64,000 nt of DNA from UBA4742 sp963734965 (GCA_963734965.1 CAVTJK010000003.1:310001-374000); one strand, 5' to 3'. Shown: positions 1 to 9,415, counted from the stretch's first letter. Notes: generated by a model not told the origin, from the letters alone. Numbers and translations: made by a program.

Positions 1-1
1 G

Positions 2-280
2 CGTACCCGTCACCGGAAGGCTGACGACGAGGGGCCGGCCCCCGTCGACGCCCTCCTGGGTCCCGACCCGGGTTCGGACCCGTCAGATGCTCCGCCCCCG
101 ACGGGCGAGGAGTCGTCGGTGCCCTGGATCGATCCCCGACCCGATCTGTCCCATGGTTCGGGCCGCGCCAACCGCCTCCAGACCCGGGTCGCGCTGGCCG
201 TGGCCGCCGTCGTGGGCGTGATCGTGCTGGTGTGGGCGACGACGCGTCGACGCCGCCGTCGTCCGCCCGAGATCGACTGA
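2..280 (+). CDS. 3' end of a membrane-anchored protein (partial)
   Basis: An open frame enters from the left edge and stops at TGA 278-280, giving about 92 residues with no start in the window. The first two thirds are proline- and acid-rich with no recognisable fold. The end carries one hydrophobic helix (VALAVAAVVGVIVLVW) followed by a basic tail (TTRRRRRRPP) that would sit in the cytoplasm. This looks like the C-terminal anchor of a secreted or surface-exposed protein, but the family cannot be named from the fragment. The next gene is convergent, three bases away. Confidence 0.6.
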   Translation, partial: RTRHRKADDEGPAPVDALLGPDPGSDPSDAPPPTGEESSVPWIDPRPDLSHGSGRANRLQTRVALAVAAVVGVIVLVWATTRRRRRRPPEID

Positions 281-283
281 GCT

Positions 284-796
284 CTAGAAGCTGACGGCGT
301 CAGAGGTGGCGTCGCCCGTGCGGCGCTCGGCGCGCCGACGGTCCGCCCCGCTGCGGCGCTCACGGATGACCTTGCCCCAGTCCTGAGCCTGGCGCCGATC
401 GGCGAGGGCCCGGCGGTCGACCCCGGTGCGGCGCTCGCCCTCGACCTGTGGTTCGCCCACCGCGTCGATGGCTCGCTCGAAGTTGTCGAGGTCGCCTCGG
501 GCCACGGCGAAGAAGGCGCCGGCTGCCCGGGCCTGGTCGAGGACCTGTTGATCGTTGGACACGAGGATCACGCGGACCCCGCGTTCGGCCAGCTCAGGCA
601 CGACCTCGATGCCGCTCAACCCGACCAGCTCGTTGCCGATGACGACGACGGACGCGTCGAAGATCCCGCACAGCTGCACGGCCTCGACTGCGGTCGTGGC
701 CTCGCCGACGACCTCATAGCCCCGCTCGGCGACGACCCGCCCCCATGCCCGGCGAGCCAGCTCATCGCGGTCACAAACCAGGATGGATACCGTCAC
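284..796 (-). CDS. Degenerate receiver-domain protein with C-terminal RRxGxDRR repeats
   Basis: The 170-residue product starts at GTG 794-796. Residues 1 to about 115 look like a response-regulator receiver fold: the first strand reads ILVCDRDE, keeping the acidic pocket. At the phospho-acceptor position, however, the strand reads VVVIGNEL, with Gly instead of Asp, and the conserved Lys is not seen, so classical phosphorylation is unlikely. The tail (about 118-165) is strongly basic and holds two copies of RR-[TS]-G-x-D-R-R. Arg-rich RxxxR elements occur in some c-di-GMP-binding proteins, and the next two genes are GGDEF-EAL proteins, so a link to c-di-GMP is possible; this is inference. There is no DNA-binding output domain. 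Confidence 0.6.
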   Translation of the reverse strand: MTVSILVCDRDELARRAWGRVVAERGYEVVGEATTAVEAVQLCGIFDASVVVIGNELVGLSGIEVVPELAERGVRVILVSNDQQVLDQARAAGAFFAVARGDLDNFERAIDAVGEPQVEGERRTGVDRRALADRRQAQDWGKVIRERRSGADRRRAERRTGDATSDAVSF

Positions 797-1102
797 GCAC
801 CCCAGTGTTGCTCATTTTGCGAGGCGCGTCGACCACTCTGTGGGTCGTTCGGCCCACCACACGGGGCCGTTCGGCCCACCACACGGGGCCGTTCGGCCCA
901 CCACACGGGCCCGTTCGGCCCAGGCGACTGGGCCGAACGACCTAGAGCGAGGGTCGCCACCCGACGTCACTTCGACACGGACCGTGTTCGGCAGGCGCCG
1001 GAAACGTCGCCGGACGCCTCTGATGAGAGAGACTGGGCGGGATGCCGGAGCCCGTGTGAACCCATCCCGCCCCCGATCGTCGCTGCGACCGGCCGGGTCG
1101 CC
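797..1102. promoter_or_regulatory. Divergent intergenic region between receiver-like and GGDEF-EAL genes
   Basis: About 300 bases separate the GTG of the receiver-like gene (minus) from the proposed ATG of the GGDEF-EAL gene (plus). Besides the repeat block at 843-942 I see no convincing gene. The plus-strand frame is open through much of it, but codon content there looks non-coding. Promoters for both genes should lie here, but no clear -35/-10 pair can be picked out. Confidence 0.35.
843..942. repeat. 22-bp tandem repeat block with inverted arms
   Basis: Three near-identical 22-bp units lie head to tail at 847-868, 869-890 and 891-912 (each begins GTTCGGCCCACC; the third differs by one base). 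A fourth truncated copy follows at 913. The block closes with the reverse complement of the unit start. GGTCGTTCGGCCCA at 843-856 pairs perfectly over 14 bp with 929-942, and the last copy (912-922) pairs over 11 bp with 929-939 around the loop GGCGAC. Alternative hairpins can therefore form. The block lies between two divergent genes and could be an attenuator, a terminator-like structure or a protein-binding array. Confidence 0.75.
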
Positions 1103-3535
1103 ATGACGTCCTGGACCCGGCGCGTCTCGGTGGCAAGCGCGCAACGGGGCGCGGCGGCGTCGGCGGCTGAGCCCGACGATGGGCTCGGTTCGGCCGACGA
1201 GGCGCTGCGGACCGAGGCGGCGGCGAGAGGCGTCAACCAGGCCGACCAGGAGGCGCTGCTGGCGTTGGCCCGGGTGGCCCGCGAGCACGAGGACTTCCGA
1301 TCCACGTTGGTGGTCCGGGGTGAGACCGACGGCCACGAGGTCGACGTCGCCTTCGAGATCACCAACACCCGATCGGGCACGGTCATCGACGTGCTGACCG
1401 ACGTGTCGGCACCGTGGTCGGACTCGTCGCGGTCCGACCTCGAGGGCGACACCGACGACGAGGACCTCGGAGGCGAGGAGGTCCGCGACATCCTGACCAA
1501 CACGCTGGTCGAGACGCCCGACATGGTGGCCATCTTCGCCTCGGTCGGACGCGAGGCCATGTGGGCCAACGACGCCTTCGTCACGCTCATCCCGATCCGT
1601 GAGGCCGACAAGATCTGGTTGGTCGAGCTGCTCGACGAGTGGTCGCGCGGCCACTACGAGGTCAAGGTGCTTCCGGCGCTGGTGAAGTTCGGCCGCTGGC
1701 GAGGCCGTTTGACCTTCGTGTCCGACGCGGGGCCGTTGCCGGTGTCGGCCGTCATGGTCGCGCACCGCGATCAGAGCGGCGACATCGTGCAGGTGTCGTT
1801 GGTGGCCCGTGACCTCGATGAGCTCCGCGTCGCCGAAGAGCGCGTCAGCGCGACCGAGACCGCGCTTCGCCGCGCTGGTCGAGCACACCACCGACCTGAT
1901 CGCGGTGGTCGATCTGGCCGGGACGATCCAGTACATGAGCCCTGCGGTCAACCGCACCCTCGGCCACGATCAGGGCGACCTGGATGGTCGCAACGTGCTC
2001 GAGCTGGTGCATCCCGACGATGCACCGTCGGACCTCATCGGCCTCGCCCAGCCCGACGACCACGGCATCGGCTCGCCGGTCGTGCTGCGCATGCAGGCCG
2101 CCGACGAGTCCTGGCGCTATCTCGAGGTCATCGTCACCGATCTGACCGAGAACCCGGCCATCGGCGGGGTGGTGCTCAACGCCCGCGACGTGACCGACCG
2201 GGTGATGGCGGCGCGCGAGCTGGCCAACCGGGCCTACACCGACCTGCTCACCGGGCTACCCAACCGGGTGCGTCTCCTGGATCGGCTCGAGTCGCTGCTG
2301 GACACCGAGGCCGGCGCGACCCCGCCGGTTCTGGCCATGGTCTGCGACATCGACCAGTTCAAGCCGCTGAACACGGTCGTGGGCCGGCCGGCGGGGACGC
2401 CTTGTTGCGGGAGGTGGCCGATCGCCTGCGGGCGACGGTCGGGGACGAGGCCACGTTGGCCCGCCTCGGCGGAGACACCTTCGTGGTCGTCATCGCCTGG
2501 CCCCGCCGACATCACGGCGCCATGCGGATGGCCAACCGCATCCGCCTGGCGGTGGCGCCACCCATCGAGATCGACGGCCGCCAGATCGAGCTCAGCCTGA
2601 GCGTGGGATCGCCGAGGCGATCGCCGACGACGACCCGGAGCACCTGCTCAGCGGGCCGAGCAGGCCATGGGAAGAGCCAAGCAGGACGGCGGCGACCGCA
2701 CCGAGCTCTTCGACGGAGCCATGGCCGAGGCGACGACCCGCCGCCACACGATCGACCAACGGCTTCGCCACGCCCTCGACCACGACGGGTTGCGCGTGCA
2801 CTTCCAGCCCATCATCGACATCGAGATCGATCCGTGGTGGCCGCCGAGGCGCTGCTGCGGGTGCACGACGACGACGGGATGGTGCTGTCACCGGCCGAGT
2901 TCGTCGAAGCGGCCGAGTCTCGAATGGACTGATCTCCCAGCTCGGGCTCAGCAGGTGCTTCGAGCATCGTGCGAGCAGCTGGCCGTGTGGGCCAGCCGAG
3001 CCGACATCGTGGTGCCCAGCGAGGTGTCGGTGAACGTGTCACCGCGGCAGCTCGCCGACCCCGATCTGCCCGCCCAGGTCCAGCAGGTGCTGGCCGACGA
3101 CCGGCGTCGATCCCGGCGCGCTCAGCCTCGAGATCACCGAGAGCATCCTGATCGGCGCCGAGCCGACCGTCGACGCCAGCATCTCCTACCTCCGCTCGCT
3201 GGGCGTGCGCATCGGCCTCGACGACTTCGGCACCGGGCAGTCGTCACTCGGTTACCTGAAGCGGTTCCCGCTCGACTTCGTGAAGATCGATCGCGACGCT
3301 GGTCGCCGGACTCGGCATCAACGAGCAGGACACCGCCATCGTGCGGGCGACCGTCGAGCTGGCCCACAACCTCGGGCTCGTCGTCACCGCGGTCGGGGTC
3401 GAGAACGAGGAGCAGCTCGAGGCGCTGGGCATCCTCGGACTGCGATCGGGCGCAGGGGTACCTGTTCGCCCCGGCCGTGCCGGCCGAGCAGCTGGCCACG
3501 ATGATGAGCGCGAGCTGCCTGACCGCTGGTCACGT
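1103..3535 (+). pseudogene. PAS-PAS-GGDEF-EAL protein, broken by about nine frameshifts
   Basis: Piecing frames together from ATG 1103 gives a long signalling protein. It has a PAS-like domain (about 1480-1830), a second PAS domain (about 1870-2200, ending in NARDVTDR), a GGDEF domain opening with TDLLTGLPNR (about 2240), and an EAL domain with FQPIID, EALLRV, NVSPRQL, DDFGTGQSSL and AQGYLFA. The cyclase signature reads RLGGDTF instead of GGDEF, so cyclase activity is doubtful, whereas the phosphodiesterase motifs are present. Frame changes occur near 1850, 2395, 2610, 2650, 2835, 2925, 2945, 3100, 3300 and 3450, with both insertions and deletions. Conserved motifs on either side survive, so this is a very recent pseudogene or an error-rich consensus. 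The true stop is uncertain. Confidence 0.65.
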
Positions 3536-5008
3536 CGGTGAGGCGGGCGCCGCCGCTCCAGTCGATGGCCGGGGTGTCGGCCGCCGGGCACGACGGTGCC
3601 GGTGGCCAGCAGGTGGTCGATGGCGGTCACCGGCTGGGGCGGGCTGAAGTAGAAGCCCTGGGCGAAGTCGCAGCCCAGCCGTGGAGGGTCTGGGCCTGCT
3701 CGGCGGAGTCGACGCCCTCGGCCACCGGCGGACCAGATCGAGGGCGTGGGCCAGCGCCACGAGCTGCTGGACGATGGCGGCGTCCTCCCGGTTGATGGCC
3801 ACGTCGGCCACGAAGGCTCGATCGATCTTGAGCACGTCCAGCTCGAAGCGGCGCAGGTAGCCGAGCGACGAGAAGCCGGTGCCGAAGTCGTCGAGGGCCA
3901 ACTTGATGCCCGCGTCCTTGGCGGCGCGCAGCATGGTCCAGGACGACTCGATGTCGCGCATGACCACGCCCTCGGTGATCTCCAGGCAGAGGCGCCCGGG
4001 GTCGACTCCGGTCTCGGCCGACCGTGCGCAGCACCCGGTCCATGAAGTCGGCGAGGCCAGCTGGCGGGGAGACACGTTGATCGTGGTCATCAGCTCCCGG
4101 CGCCGGGAACGGCCTGCTGCCAGCAGCACGCTCTGGCGGCAGGCCTGGCTCGATCACCCAGTCGCCCACGGGGATGATCAGGCCGGACTCGTCCAGCAGG
4201 GGCAGGAACTCCGACGGGGCTGACGAGCCCCCGCTCGGGGTCGGCCCAGCGCAGCAGGGCCTCGACCCCGACCAGCTCGTGGTTGTCGAGGGCCACGACC
4301 GGCAGGTACAGCAGCCAGAACTCTTCACGGTCGAGCGCCTCCTGCAGGCGACGTTCGGCGCCGAGCGCGGTCACCGTGGCCTGCATCGACACGTCGAACA
4401 CCACCGAGGTGCCGAGTCCGTCGGAGTCGGCGTGCTGCAGGGCGATGACCGCTTCGCTGGAGCAGATCGGCGGGCGTCGGTCGCCCGACCGTCGATCATG
4501 GCGATGCCCGCGCCGTCGCCACCCGCAGGTGATCGTCGCCGATGCGGAAGGCGACACCTGCAGCGCCCGTGGAGCTCTTCGGCTCGTTGTCGGGCCGACT
4601 CCGTGTCGGCCAGTCCGTGTTGAGCACGGCGAACTGCGGGCCGCTGGGGCGGAACAGCGTTCGCGTGGTCGGCCAGCGCCCGCTCGAGCTGTTCGGAGGC
4701 GGCGACGAGCAGCCCGTCGCCGACCTCGTGGCCATAGGTCTCGTTGATGACGGCGAAGCGGTTGAGCTCGATGAGGGTGACCGCGGCCTCGGCGCTCACG
4801 CCGACCGTCCGCCAGGAGGTCAGCCAGCTCGACCTCGAGTTGGGAGCGGTTGGGGAGCCCGGTGAGCATGTCGAAGCGGGTGGTGCGGTCGAGCTCGACG
4901 TGCGCGCGGCCGCGGCCCGCCGTCCGGTGGCGGCCACCGCGACCGTCACCACCGACAGGGCCAGCAGGCCAGTACGACCACGACCACGCGTTGCACACCT
5001 CTGGTCAC
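3535..5008 (-). pseudogene. Membrane-anchored GGDEF-EAL protein, broken by multiple frameshifts
   Basis: Reading from about GTG 5008 and correcting frames, the product begins with one hydrophobic anchor (QRVVVVVLA, then a Leu/Val-rich run, about 4930-4995). A GGDEF domain follows (FDMLTGLPNR near 4860, YGHEVGDG near 4730). The expected GGDEF signature reads RPSGPQF near 4640, so it should not make c-di-GMP. The EAL domain has VGVEALLRW (about 4270), INVSPRQL, EITEGVV, DDFGTGFSSLGYL and FAQGFYFSPP (about 3640), so phosphodiesterase function is plausible. At least seven frame changes are needed. It converges on the preceding GGDEF-EAL gene. The concentration of breaks in these two genes contrasts with the intact 3.4-kb helicase gene further on. 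Confidence 0.6.
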
Positions 5009-5094
5009 TCGTGGATGTGGTCGAAGTCTAGAAGGCCGGATGCCGCGACCACGGTTTGGCTCGTCGATCCGGGCCGGCGCCTTCGTCCCCTCCG

Positions 5095-5901
5095 ATGTCA
5101 TCCATCGGTCATGATGTGCTCGTGTACGAGAACGTGATCGTGCCCTTCGAGGGCACACCGGAATCCAAGCGGGTGCTGGCCCCGGCCAACGACCTGGCGT
5201 GGCGTTGCGGCGCCCACCTCGTGGTCGTGAGCAACACCGACGCCAGCGACAAGTCGTCGAAGGCGGCGGTGAAGATCTCGGCCATCGCCAAGAGCGGGGC
5301 CGACGTCGAGTTCTGGATCGATCTCGAGCACCCCGTCGTCGACGCCGTGCTGAAGGCGGTGGCCTACCGCCCCGACTCGATGCTCTGCGTGGCCACGCCC
5401 GTGCCGACCGGCACGCTCAAGCGCAAGCGCAAGGGCCCCGGCCAGCTGGTGCTCGACGTGGTGGCCCGGGCGACGGTTCCCGTGCTGGTCCTCGGACCCC
5501 ACGCCGATCTGGCCCTCGGGCTGGCCATGACCGAGCTGCTCGTCGTCCTGGACTGCACCCCGAGCGCGGAGGAGGTGTTGGCCTTCGGGGTCGAGTGGGC
5601 GACCTCGTTCAAGACCCGGCTGGTGGTCGTCGCCTCGCCGGCGCCCGGCACGAGCTTCTCGGCGCCGGATCTCCAGCAGTACCTCGACCAGCGCGTCGAC
5701 GGCCTCAGCGTTCCCGGTGGCGTCCGGACCGAAGCGATACCGGGCGACGGCGAGGCCGCCGGGATCAACCAGATGTTGACCGAGCGGGACACGACGGTCG
5801 TGCTCGTGAGCGCCAACCACGGCAAGGCCGGCGGCCTGGGCATCTTCGCCGAGAAGCTGATCGGCGAATCGCCGCGACCGGTGCTGGTTCGCCCGGGCTG
5901 A
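5095..5901 (+). CDS. Tandem universal stress protein (UspA-like)
   Basis: The 268-residue product has two Usp-type alpha/beta halves. The first runs from about VIVPFEGTPESKRVL to VPVLVLGPHAD, the second from ELLVVLDCTPSAEEVL to the terminal RPVLVRPG. Tandem Usp proteins bind adenine nucleotides in many actinobacteria and respond to stress or starvation. The usual GxxGxxxxxxxxxGS/T loop is only weakly matched here, so nucleotide binding is uncertain. In-frame starts exist at 5056 (ATG) and 5095 (ATG); I prefer 5095 because the residues before it look like non-coding proline/serine runs, and a GTG further in is also possible. It is divergent from the broken GGDEF-EAL gene. Confidence 0.7.
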   Translation: MSSIGHDVLVYENVIVPFEGTPESKRVLAPANDLAWRCGAHLVVVSNTDASDKSSKAAVKISAIAKSGADVEFWIDLEHPVVDAVLKAVAYRPDSMLCVATPVPTGTLKRKRKGPGQLVLDVVARATVPVLVLGPHADLALGLAMTELLVVLDCTPSAEEVLAFGVEWATSFKTRLVVVASPAPGTSFSAPDLQQYLDQRVDGLSVPGGVRTEAIPGDGEAAGINQMLTERDTTVVLVSANHGKAGGLGIFAEKLIGESPRPVLVRPG

Positions 5902-5902
5902 G

Positions 5903-6196
5903 TCAGCCCGTCGTCGGGGCCGACGAAGTGGACGCGGGTGGAGGCCGGCGGCCGGCGCGGCGCCGCCGGGCGGCGTCGACCCGGCGCGCCCGGGCGACCA
6001 GGACGTCGAGGCGGGGCCCGAGGATGCGCTCGTCGACGGGTTTGGCCAGGTCGATGCCCATGGCTTCGATGAGCCCCGACACGCTCACGCCGAAGTCGGT
6101 CGAGACGTCCTGCCACATGGCGTGGGCCTCGTCGGACAGGTAGGCGTGGACCGCTCGGTAGCGCGGGTCGGTCTGCGTCTCGGCTCCGGTCGGCAC
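5903..6196 (-). CDS. Small ribbon-helix-helix-like hypothetical protein
   Basis: The 97-residue product has a central segment (HAYLSDEAHAMWQDVS, then GVSVSGLIEAMG) like the short strand-helix-helix of CopG/Arc-type or related small regulators. Its tail is basic and proline-rich (RRRRAGRRPPP). No catalytic motif is seen. The gene ends two bases from the universal stress gene stop and is transcribed convergently. A role in DNA binding is inferred only from size, basic tail and the GVSVSGLIEA pattern. Confidence 0.5.
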   Translation of the reverse strand: MPTGAETQTDPRYRAVHAYLSDEAHAMWQDVSTDFGVSVSGLIEAMGIDLAKPVDERILGPRLDVLVARARRVDAARRRRAGRRPPPASTSSAPTTG

Positions 6197-6229
6197 GGCA
6201 CGAATGCTAGACCCGTCCTCGGGCCGGAT

Positions 6230-7060
6230 TCAGATCATGAAGCTCATCTGTCGGATCACCGTTCGTCCGAGTGCCTCGTCGCCGGTGATCGTGACCTGCT
6301 GACCGCCGAGCGCGGTGTCAGGATCGCCCCGCCCGGTGCCCAGGGCGATGTAGGTCGACAGGTCCAGGGCCAGTTGGACGGTCGGATCGTCGGGGATGGC
6401 GTCGACCACCGACGCCCGTCCGTCGACGACGACGGCCACGACATAGGGGGCGGCGTCGGGATCGTCACCGGTCACGACGAACACGACCGATGTGCCGTCC
6501 GAGGCGCCGGCCTTCTTGCCCACGACGAAGGGCATGGCGGCGACCATGCGGCCCATCGAGTGGTCGACGGCAGGTCCGTGCAGATGGCCGGGCCGCCCGA
6601 GGGCGCGACGCATGTCCTGCTCGTGGATCCACGAGTCGAAGATGCGCACGTTGACGAACTCGCGAAACGGCGCCTGGCCGACAGGCGTCGGGCCGATCTC
6701 GTCGAAGCGTTCGGGAGGCATGGCGCGCAGCTCGGCCAGCCGCTCGGCGCTGAGGCGTCGGAACTCGTCGAGGACGTCCGCGCCCGTTCGGTGCCGGTAG
6801 TGCTCGACCCAGTGCTCGTTGAGCTCACCGATCGGGTTGCGCACGTGATCGGTCGATGCCGGCTCGTTGGCCGGTGTCGGATCGCCGCGCATCATGCGCT
6901 CGGTGCCGATGATGTGGCTGAGGTTGTCCTGCACCGTCCAGCCGGGCAGTTCGCTCGGCATCTTCCACTCGCGCTCGTCGAGCTCGGCCCCCAGATCGAT
7001 CACCGAGGTCCACACCACCTCGAGCAGATCGACGCCAGGCTCGTGGTTCATCTCGGTCAT
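6230..7060 (-). CDS. Mycothiol-dependent maleylpyruvate isomerase family protein
   Basis: The 276-residue protein has an N-terminal DinB-like four-helix domain. It opens with LPGWTVQDNLSHIIGTERMM, holding the family's W-x-V-x-D-x-x-x-H metal-site helix, and continues with FDSWIHEQDMRRALGRPG, which supplies further His ligands. A C-terminal alpha/beta (SCP2-like) part ends in LALDLSTYIALGTGRGD. Members use mycothiol or are uncharacterised thiol transferases. The start is set at ATG 7060, because GGGAGG lies six bases upstream; a longer frame from 7090 lacks such a site. It is divergent from the DsbA-like gene, which begins 28 bases away, so both are thiol-related neighbours. Confidence 0.75.
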   Translation of the reverse strand: MTEMNHEPGVDLLEVVWTSVIDLGAELDEREWKMPSELPGWTVQDNLSHIIGTERMMRGDPTPANEPASTDHVRNPIGELNEHWVEHYRHRTGADVLDEFRRLSAERLAELRAMPPERFDEIGPTPVGQAPFREFVNVRIFDSWIHEQDMRRALGRPGHLHGPAVDHSMGRMVAAMPFVVGKKAGASDGTSVVFVVTGDDPDAAPYVVAVVVDGRASVVDAIPDDPTVQLALDLSTYIALGTGRGDPDTALGGQQVTITGDEALGRTVIRQMSFMI

Positions 7061-7088
7061 CTCTGCCTCCCGCCGGTACGTTACCGGC

Positions 7089-7769
7089 ATGAGCGAACGG
7101 CCTTCCTCGGTGGACTTCTACTTCGACCCCATGTGCCCGTGGGCCTACCAGACGTCGGTGTGGATCAGGTCGGTCCGCGACGAGACCGGTCTCGAGATCG
7201 GTTGGCGCTTCTTCTCGCTCGAGGAGATCAACCGCCCCGAAGGCAAGCCCCATCCGTGGGAGCGCACGTGGGCCTACGGATTCAGCCAGATGCGCATCGG
7301 CGCCCTGCTGCGTCGCCGCGGCCAGGCCGACGTGGACGACTGGTACGCCGCGGCCGGCCACGCCTTCCACGTCGAGGGTCGCAAGACCCACGAGCCGGAG
7401 GTGCAGCGGGCCCTGCTCGACGAGCTCGGCGTCGGGGGCGACGTGCTCGACGAGGCGCTGGCCGATCCGACGACCGCGGAGGAGGTGCGCGCCGATCACG
7501 ACCGCATCGCCGGTGACAGGGGCGCCTTCGGGGTGCCCACGCTCGTGTTCGCCGACGGTCAGGCTCTGTTCGGTCCCGTCGTCGCCCCGGCGGTGCTCGG
7601 CGCCGACGCCGTCCGGCTGTGGGATCTCACCCTCGGGTGGCGCGACTTCCCGCACCTCTACGAGCTGAAGCGGCCCAAGTCCAACGACGACCTGCGCCAC
7701 ATCGGTGGCGTGTTCCAGCCCTACCTCGGCGCCCGGGCCTGGCCCACCATCGCCAACCCGTCGCGCTGA
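7089..7769 (+). CDS. DsbA/thioredoxin-fold family protein
   Basis: The 226-residue cytoplasmic protein matches the DsbA-like family common in actinobacteria, which is related to mycothiol-dependent oxidoreductases. It starts SVDFYFDPMCPWAYQTS, then has an inserted helical domain (WRFFSLEEINRPEGK, WERTWAYGFSQMRIGAL), and ends in the cis-proline element FGVPTLVFADGQ. The active site reads CPWA, so the second cysteine of a CxxC pair is missing; a monothiol mechanism with mycothiol is the simplest reading. The start at ATG 7089 keeps the usual short lead into the first strand. No signal peptide is seen. Confidence 0.75.
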   Translation: MSERPSSVDFYFDPMCPWAYQTSVWIRSVRDETGLEIGWRFFSLEEINRPEGKPHPWERTWAYGFSQMRIGALLRRRGQADVDDWYAAAGHAFHVEGRKTHEPEVQRALLDELGVGGDVLDEALADPTTAEEVRADHDRIAGDRGAFGVPTLVFADGQALFGPVVAPAVLGADAVRLWDLTLGWRDFPHLYELKRPKSNDDLRHIGGVFQPYLGARAWPTIANPSR

Positions 7770-7773
7770 GGGC

Positions 7774-8487
7774 TCACTCGAAGACGGCGAAGCCGGTGTC
7801 GCTCTCGAGGGCCGCCTCGAGGACGCGGGCCACCGACACGCGGGCGTTGGCCCGGGTCAGGACGAAGGGCTCGGCGTGCAGGCGGTCGGCCAGGTCGTGG
7901 GCGGCGGCCAGGCTGGCCGACTCGACCTCGTCGGGGGCGACCACGCGGTCGAGGAAGTTGACCTCGACGGCGTCGGCCGGCGTCGTGACGACGGCGTGCT
8001 GGACCGCAGAGACGAAGTGGCGCTTCGACAGGCGATCCCGCGCCAGCTCGACGGCGAACAGGGGCAGGGGCATGCCGATCTCGACCTCGGGCAGGCCGAC
8101 CTTGAACGGTCCGTCGGCGCCGATGCGGACGTCGGCCGCCATCAAGAGGATGGCGCCCATGGCCAGGGCGTGGCCCGTGGCGCCGAGCACGACCGGCACC
8201 GGGAACAGGTAGATCCGCGAGGCCAGATCGCAACCGGCTCGCAGCAGGTCGCGAGCCTGTTCGGGGCCCGACGTCATCACCGCCAGGTCGAAGCCGGCCG
8301 AGAACTTGCCGGGCCGGCCGATGATGGTCACGGCCCGGACCTCGTCGGCCTCGGCCTGGGTGAGCAGCGACTGGAACCGTTCGAGCACGGCGTGGGTCAA
8401 CACGTTGGCCTTGCCGTCGTCGAAGCGGATCACGGCCACATTGGCGTCGAGCTCGTAGCGCAGGACATCGTCGAGGGTGTCGGTCAT
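7774..8487 (-). CDS. Crotonase-fold enoyl-CoA hydratase/isomerase family protein
   Basis: The 237-residue protein has the crotonase pattern. FDDGKANVLTHAVLERF comes near the start, GKFSAGFDL forms the first oxyanion-hole strand, and GHALAMGAILLMAADVRIG forms the second. It lacks the pair of acidic residues typical of true enoyl-CoA hydratases at the expected places (LPEVEIGMPLPLF has one Glu), so isomerase, hydrolase or another acyl-CoA activity is equally likely. It converges with the DsbA-like gene, four bases from stop to stop. Confidence 0.75.
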   Translation of the reverse strand: MTDTLDDVLRYELDANVAVIRFDDGKANVLTHAVLERFQSLLTQAEADEVRAVTIIGRPGKFSAGFDLAVMTSGPEQARDLLRAGCDLASRIYLFPVPVVLGATGHALAMGAILLMAADVRIGADGPFKVGLPEVEIGMPLPLFAVELARDRLSKRHFVSAVQHAVVTTPADAVEVNFLDRVVAPDEVESASLAAAHDLADRLHAEPFVLTRANARVSVARVLEAALESDTGFAVFE

Positions 8488-8547
8488 GACCGAGAACCCT
8501 AGTGCTGGACCCGACGCCGGCGATCGGGGTCAGAGATCAGAGGGAGC

Positions 8548-9415
8548 TCACGCCTCGAGGGCGTCGGTGCGGCCGCGTCGGCTCTTGCGGGGCGCGAAGG
8601 CGGCGGCCAGGTCGGCCTGGCTGAACTCGTCGGGGATCGCTCCACCCGACCGCGAACTGGTAGAGCACGGTGCGGAAGATGCCGGTCATGGTGCTGATGA
8701 CCACCGACACGGCGGCGACCCACAGGACACCGATCACGATGCCGACGACGGGCAGGTTCACCAGCAGCAGACCGGAGATGATCAGGCCGGGCAGCATGGC
8801 CAGCAGCCCCACCAGGCCGAAGCCGATCTGGCCGGCCAGGTTCTCGCCCCAGGTGAGGCGGAACAGTCCGGCCGAGCGCTTGAGCGAGACGATGGGGCCG
8901 GTGCCCTCGGCCACGATGACGGGGACGGCCAGCCAGGTGACGACCTCCCACGCCATGCCCACGGCGCGGGTGGCGATGGCCCCGATGATCCCCGTGCGGT
9001 TGCGGATGACGTTGAGCACGAGACCGACGGTCCCCGTCAGCAGCGACCACAGGAAGATCTCGGGGAGCCGGCCCCACGCCGTCGAGAACGCCGAGCCCAG
9101 GCTCGGTCGACCGCCCATGAGTCGCTCGCGTGCACCGGCCACCAGCGCGGCGGCGAAGAACGTGACGGCGAAGGTGATCAGCAGGTAGGCCGCGGCCCCG
9201 ACGACGTAGGTGAACGGAGTGAGGGCCACCCCCGTCGTCCCGTCGCTCGAAACCACATGACGGTCGAGTGACAGGTAGACCGCGCCCCCGCTGACCAGCG
9301 CCAGCGCCATGGTGCACACGAAGCTCATGATCGGGATGGCCATGAGCTCTTTGTCCGACTGGAGGACTCTCCAGGACGCGCCCGCCATGGCGAAGCTGTT
9401 CGAGAGTCGCCTCAT
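8548..9415 (-). CDS. DUF6159-like multi-pass membrane protein (one frameshift)
   Basis: The product begins MRRLSNSFAMAGASW, followed by QSDKELMAIPIMSF, the opening typical of DUF6159 proteins. About six hydrophobic helices follow, two of them around the RLPEIFLWSLLTGTVGLV and GIIGAIATRAVGMAWE regions. An extra C in the CCC at 8645-8647 shifts the frame near the end. Removing it restores a C-terminus (GGAIPDEFSQADLAAAF, then a basic tail) and a stop at 8548, for 288 residues in total. Function is unknown. The last helix and the soluble tail would face the cytoplasm. Confidence 0.7.

Noticed and set aside
847..942. Possible CRISPR array
   Set aside because: Units are contiguous, with no unique spacers, and no cas genes are nearby.
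548..1102. Extension of the GGDEF-EAL gene upstream of ATG 1103
   Set aside because: The frame runs antisense through the receiver-like gene and the repeat block and lacks domain character.
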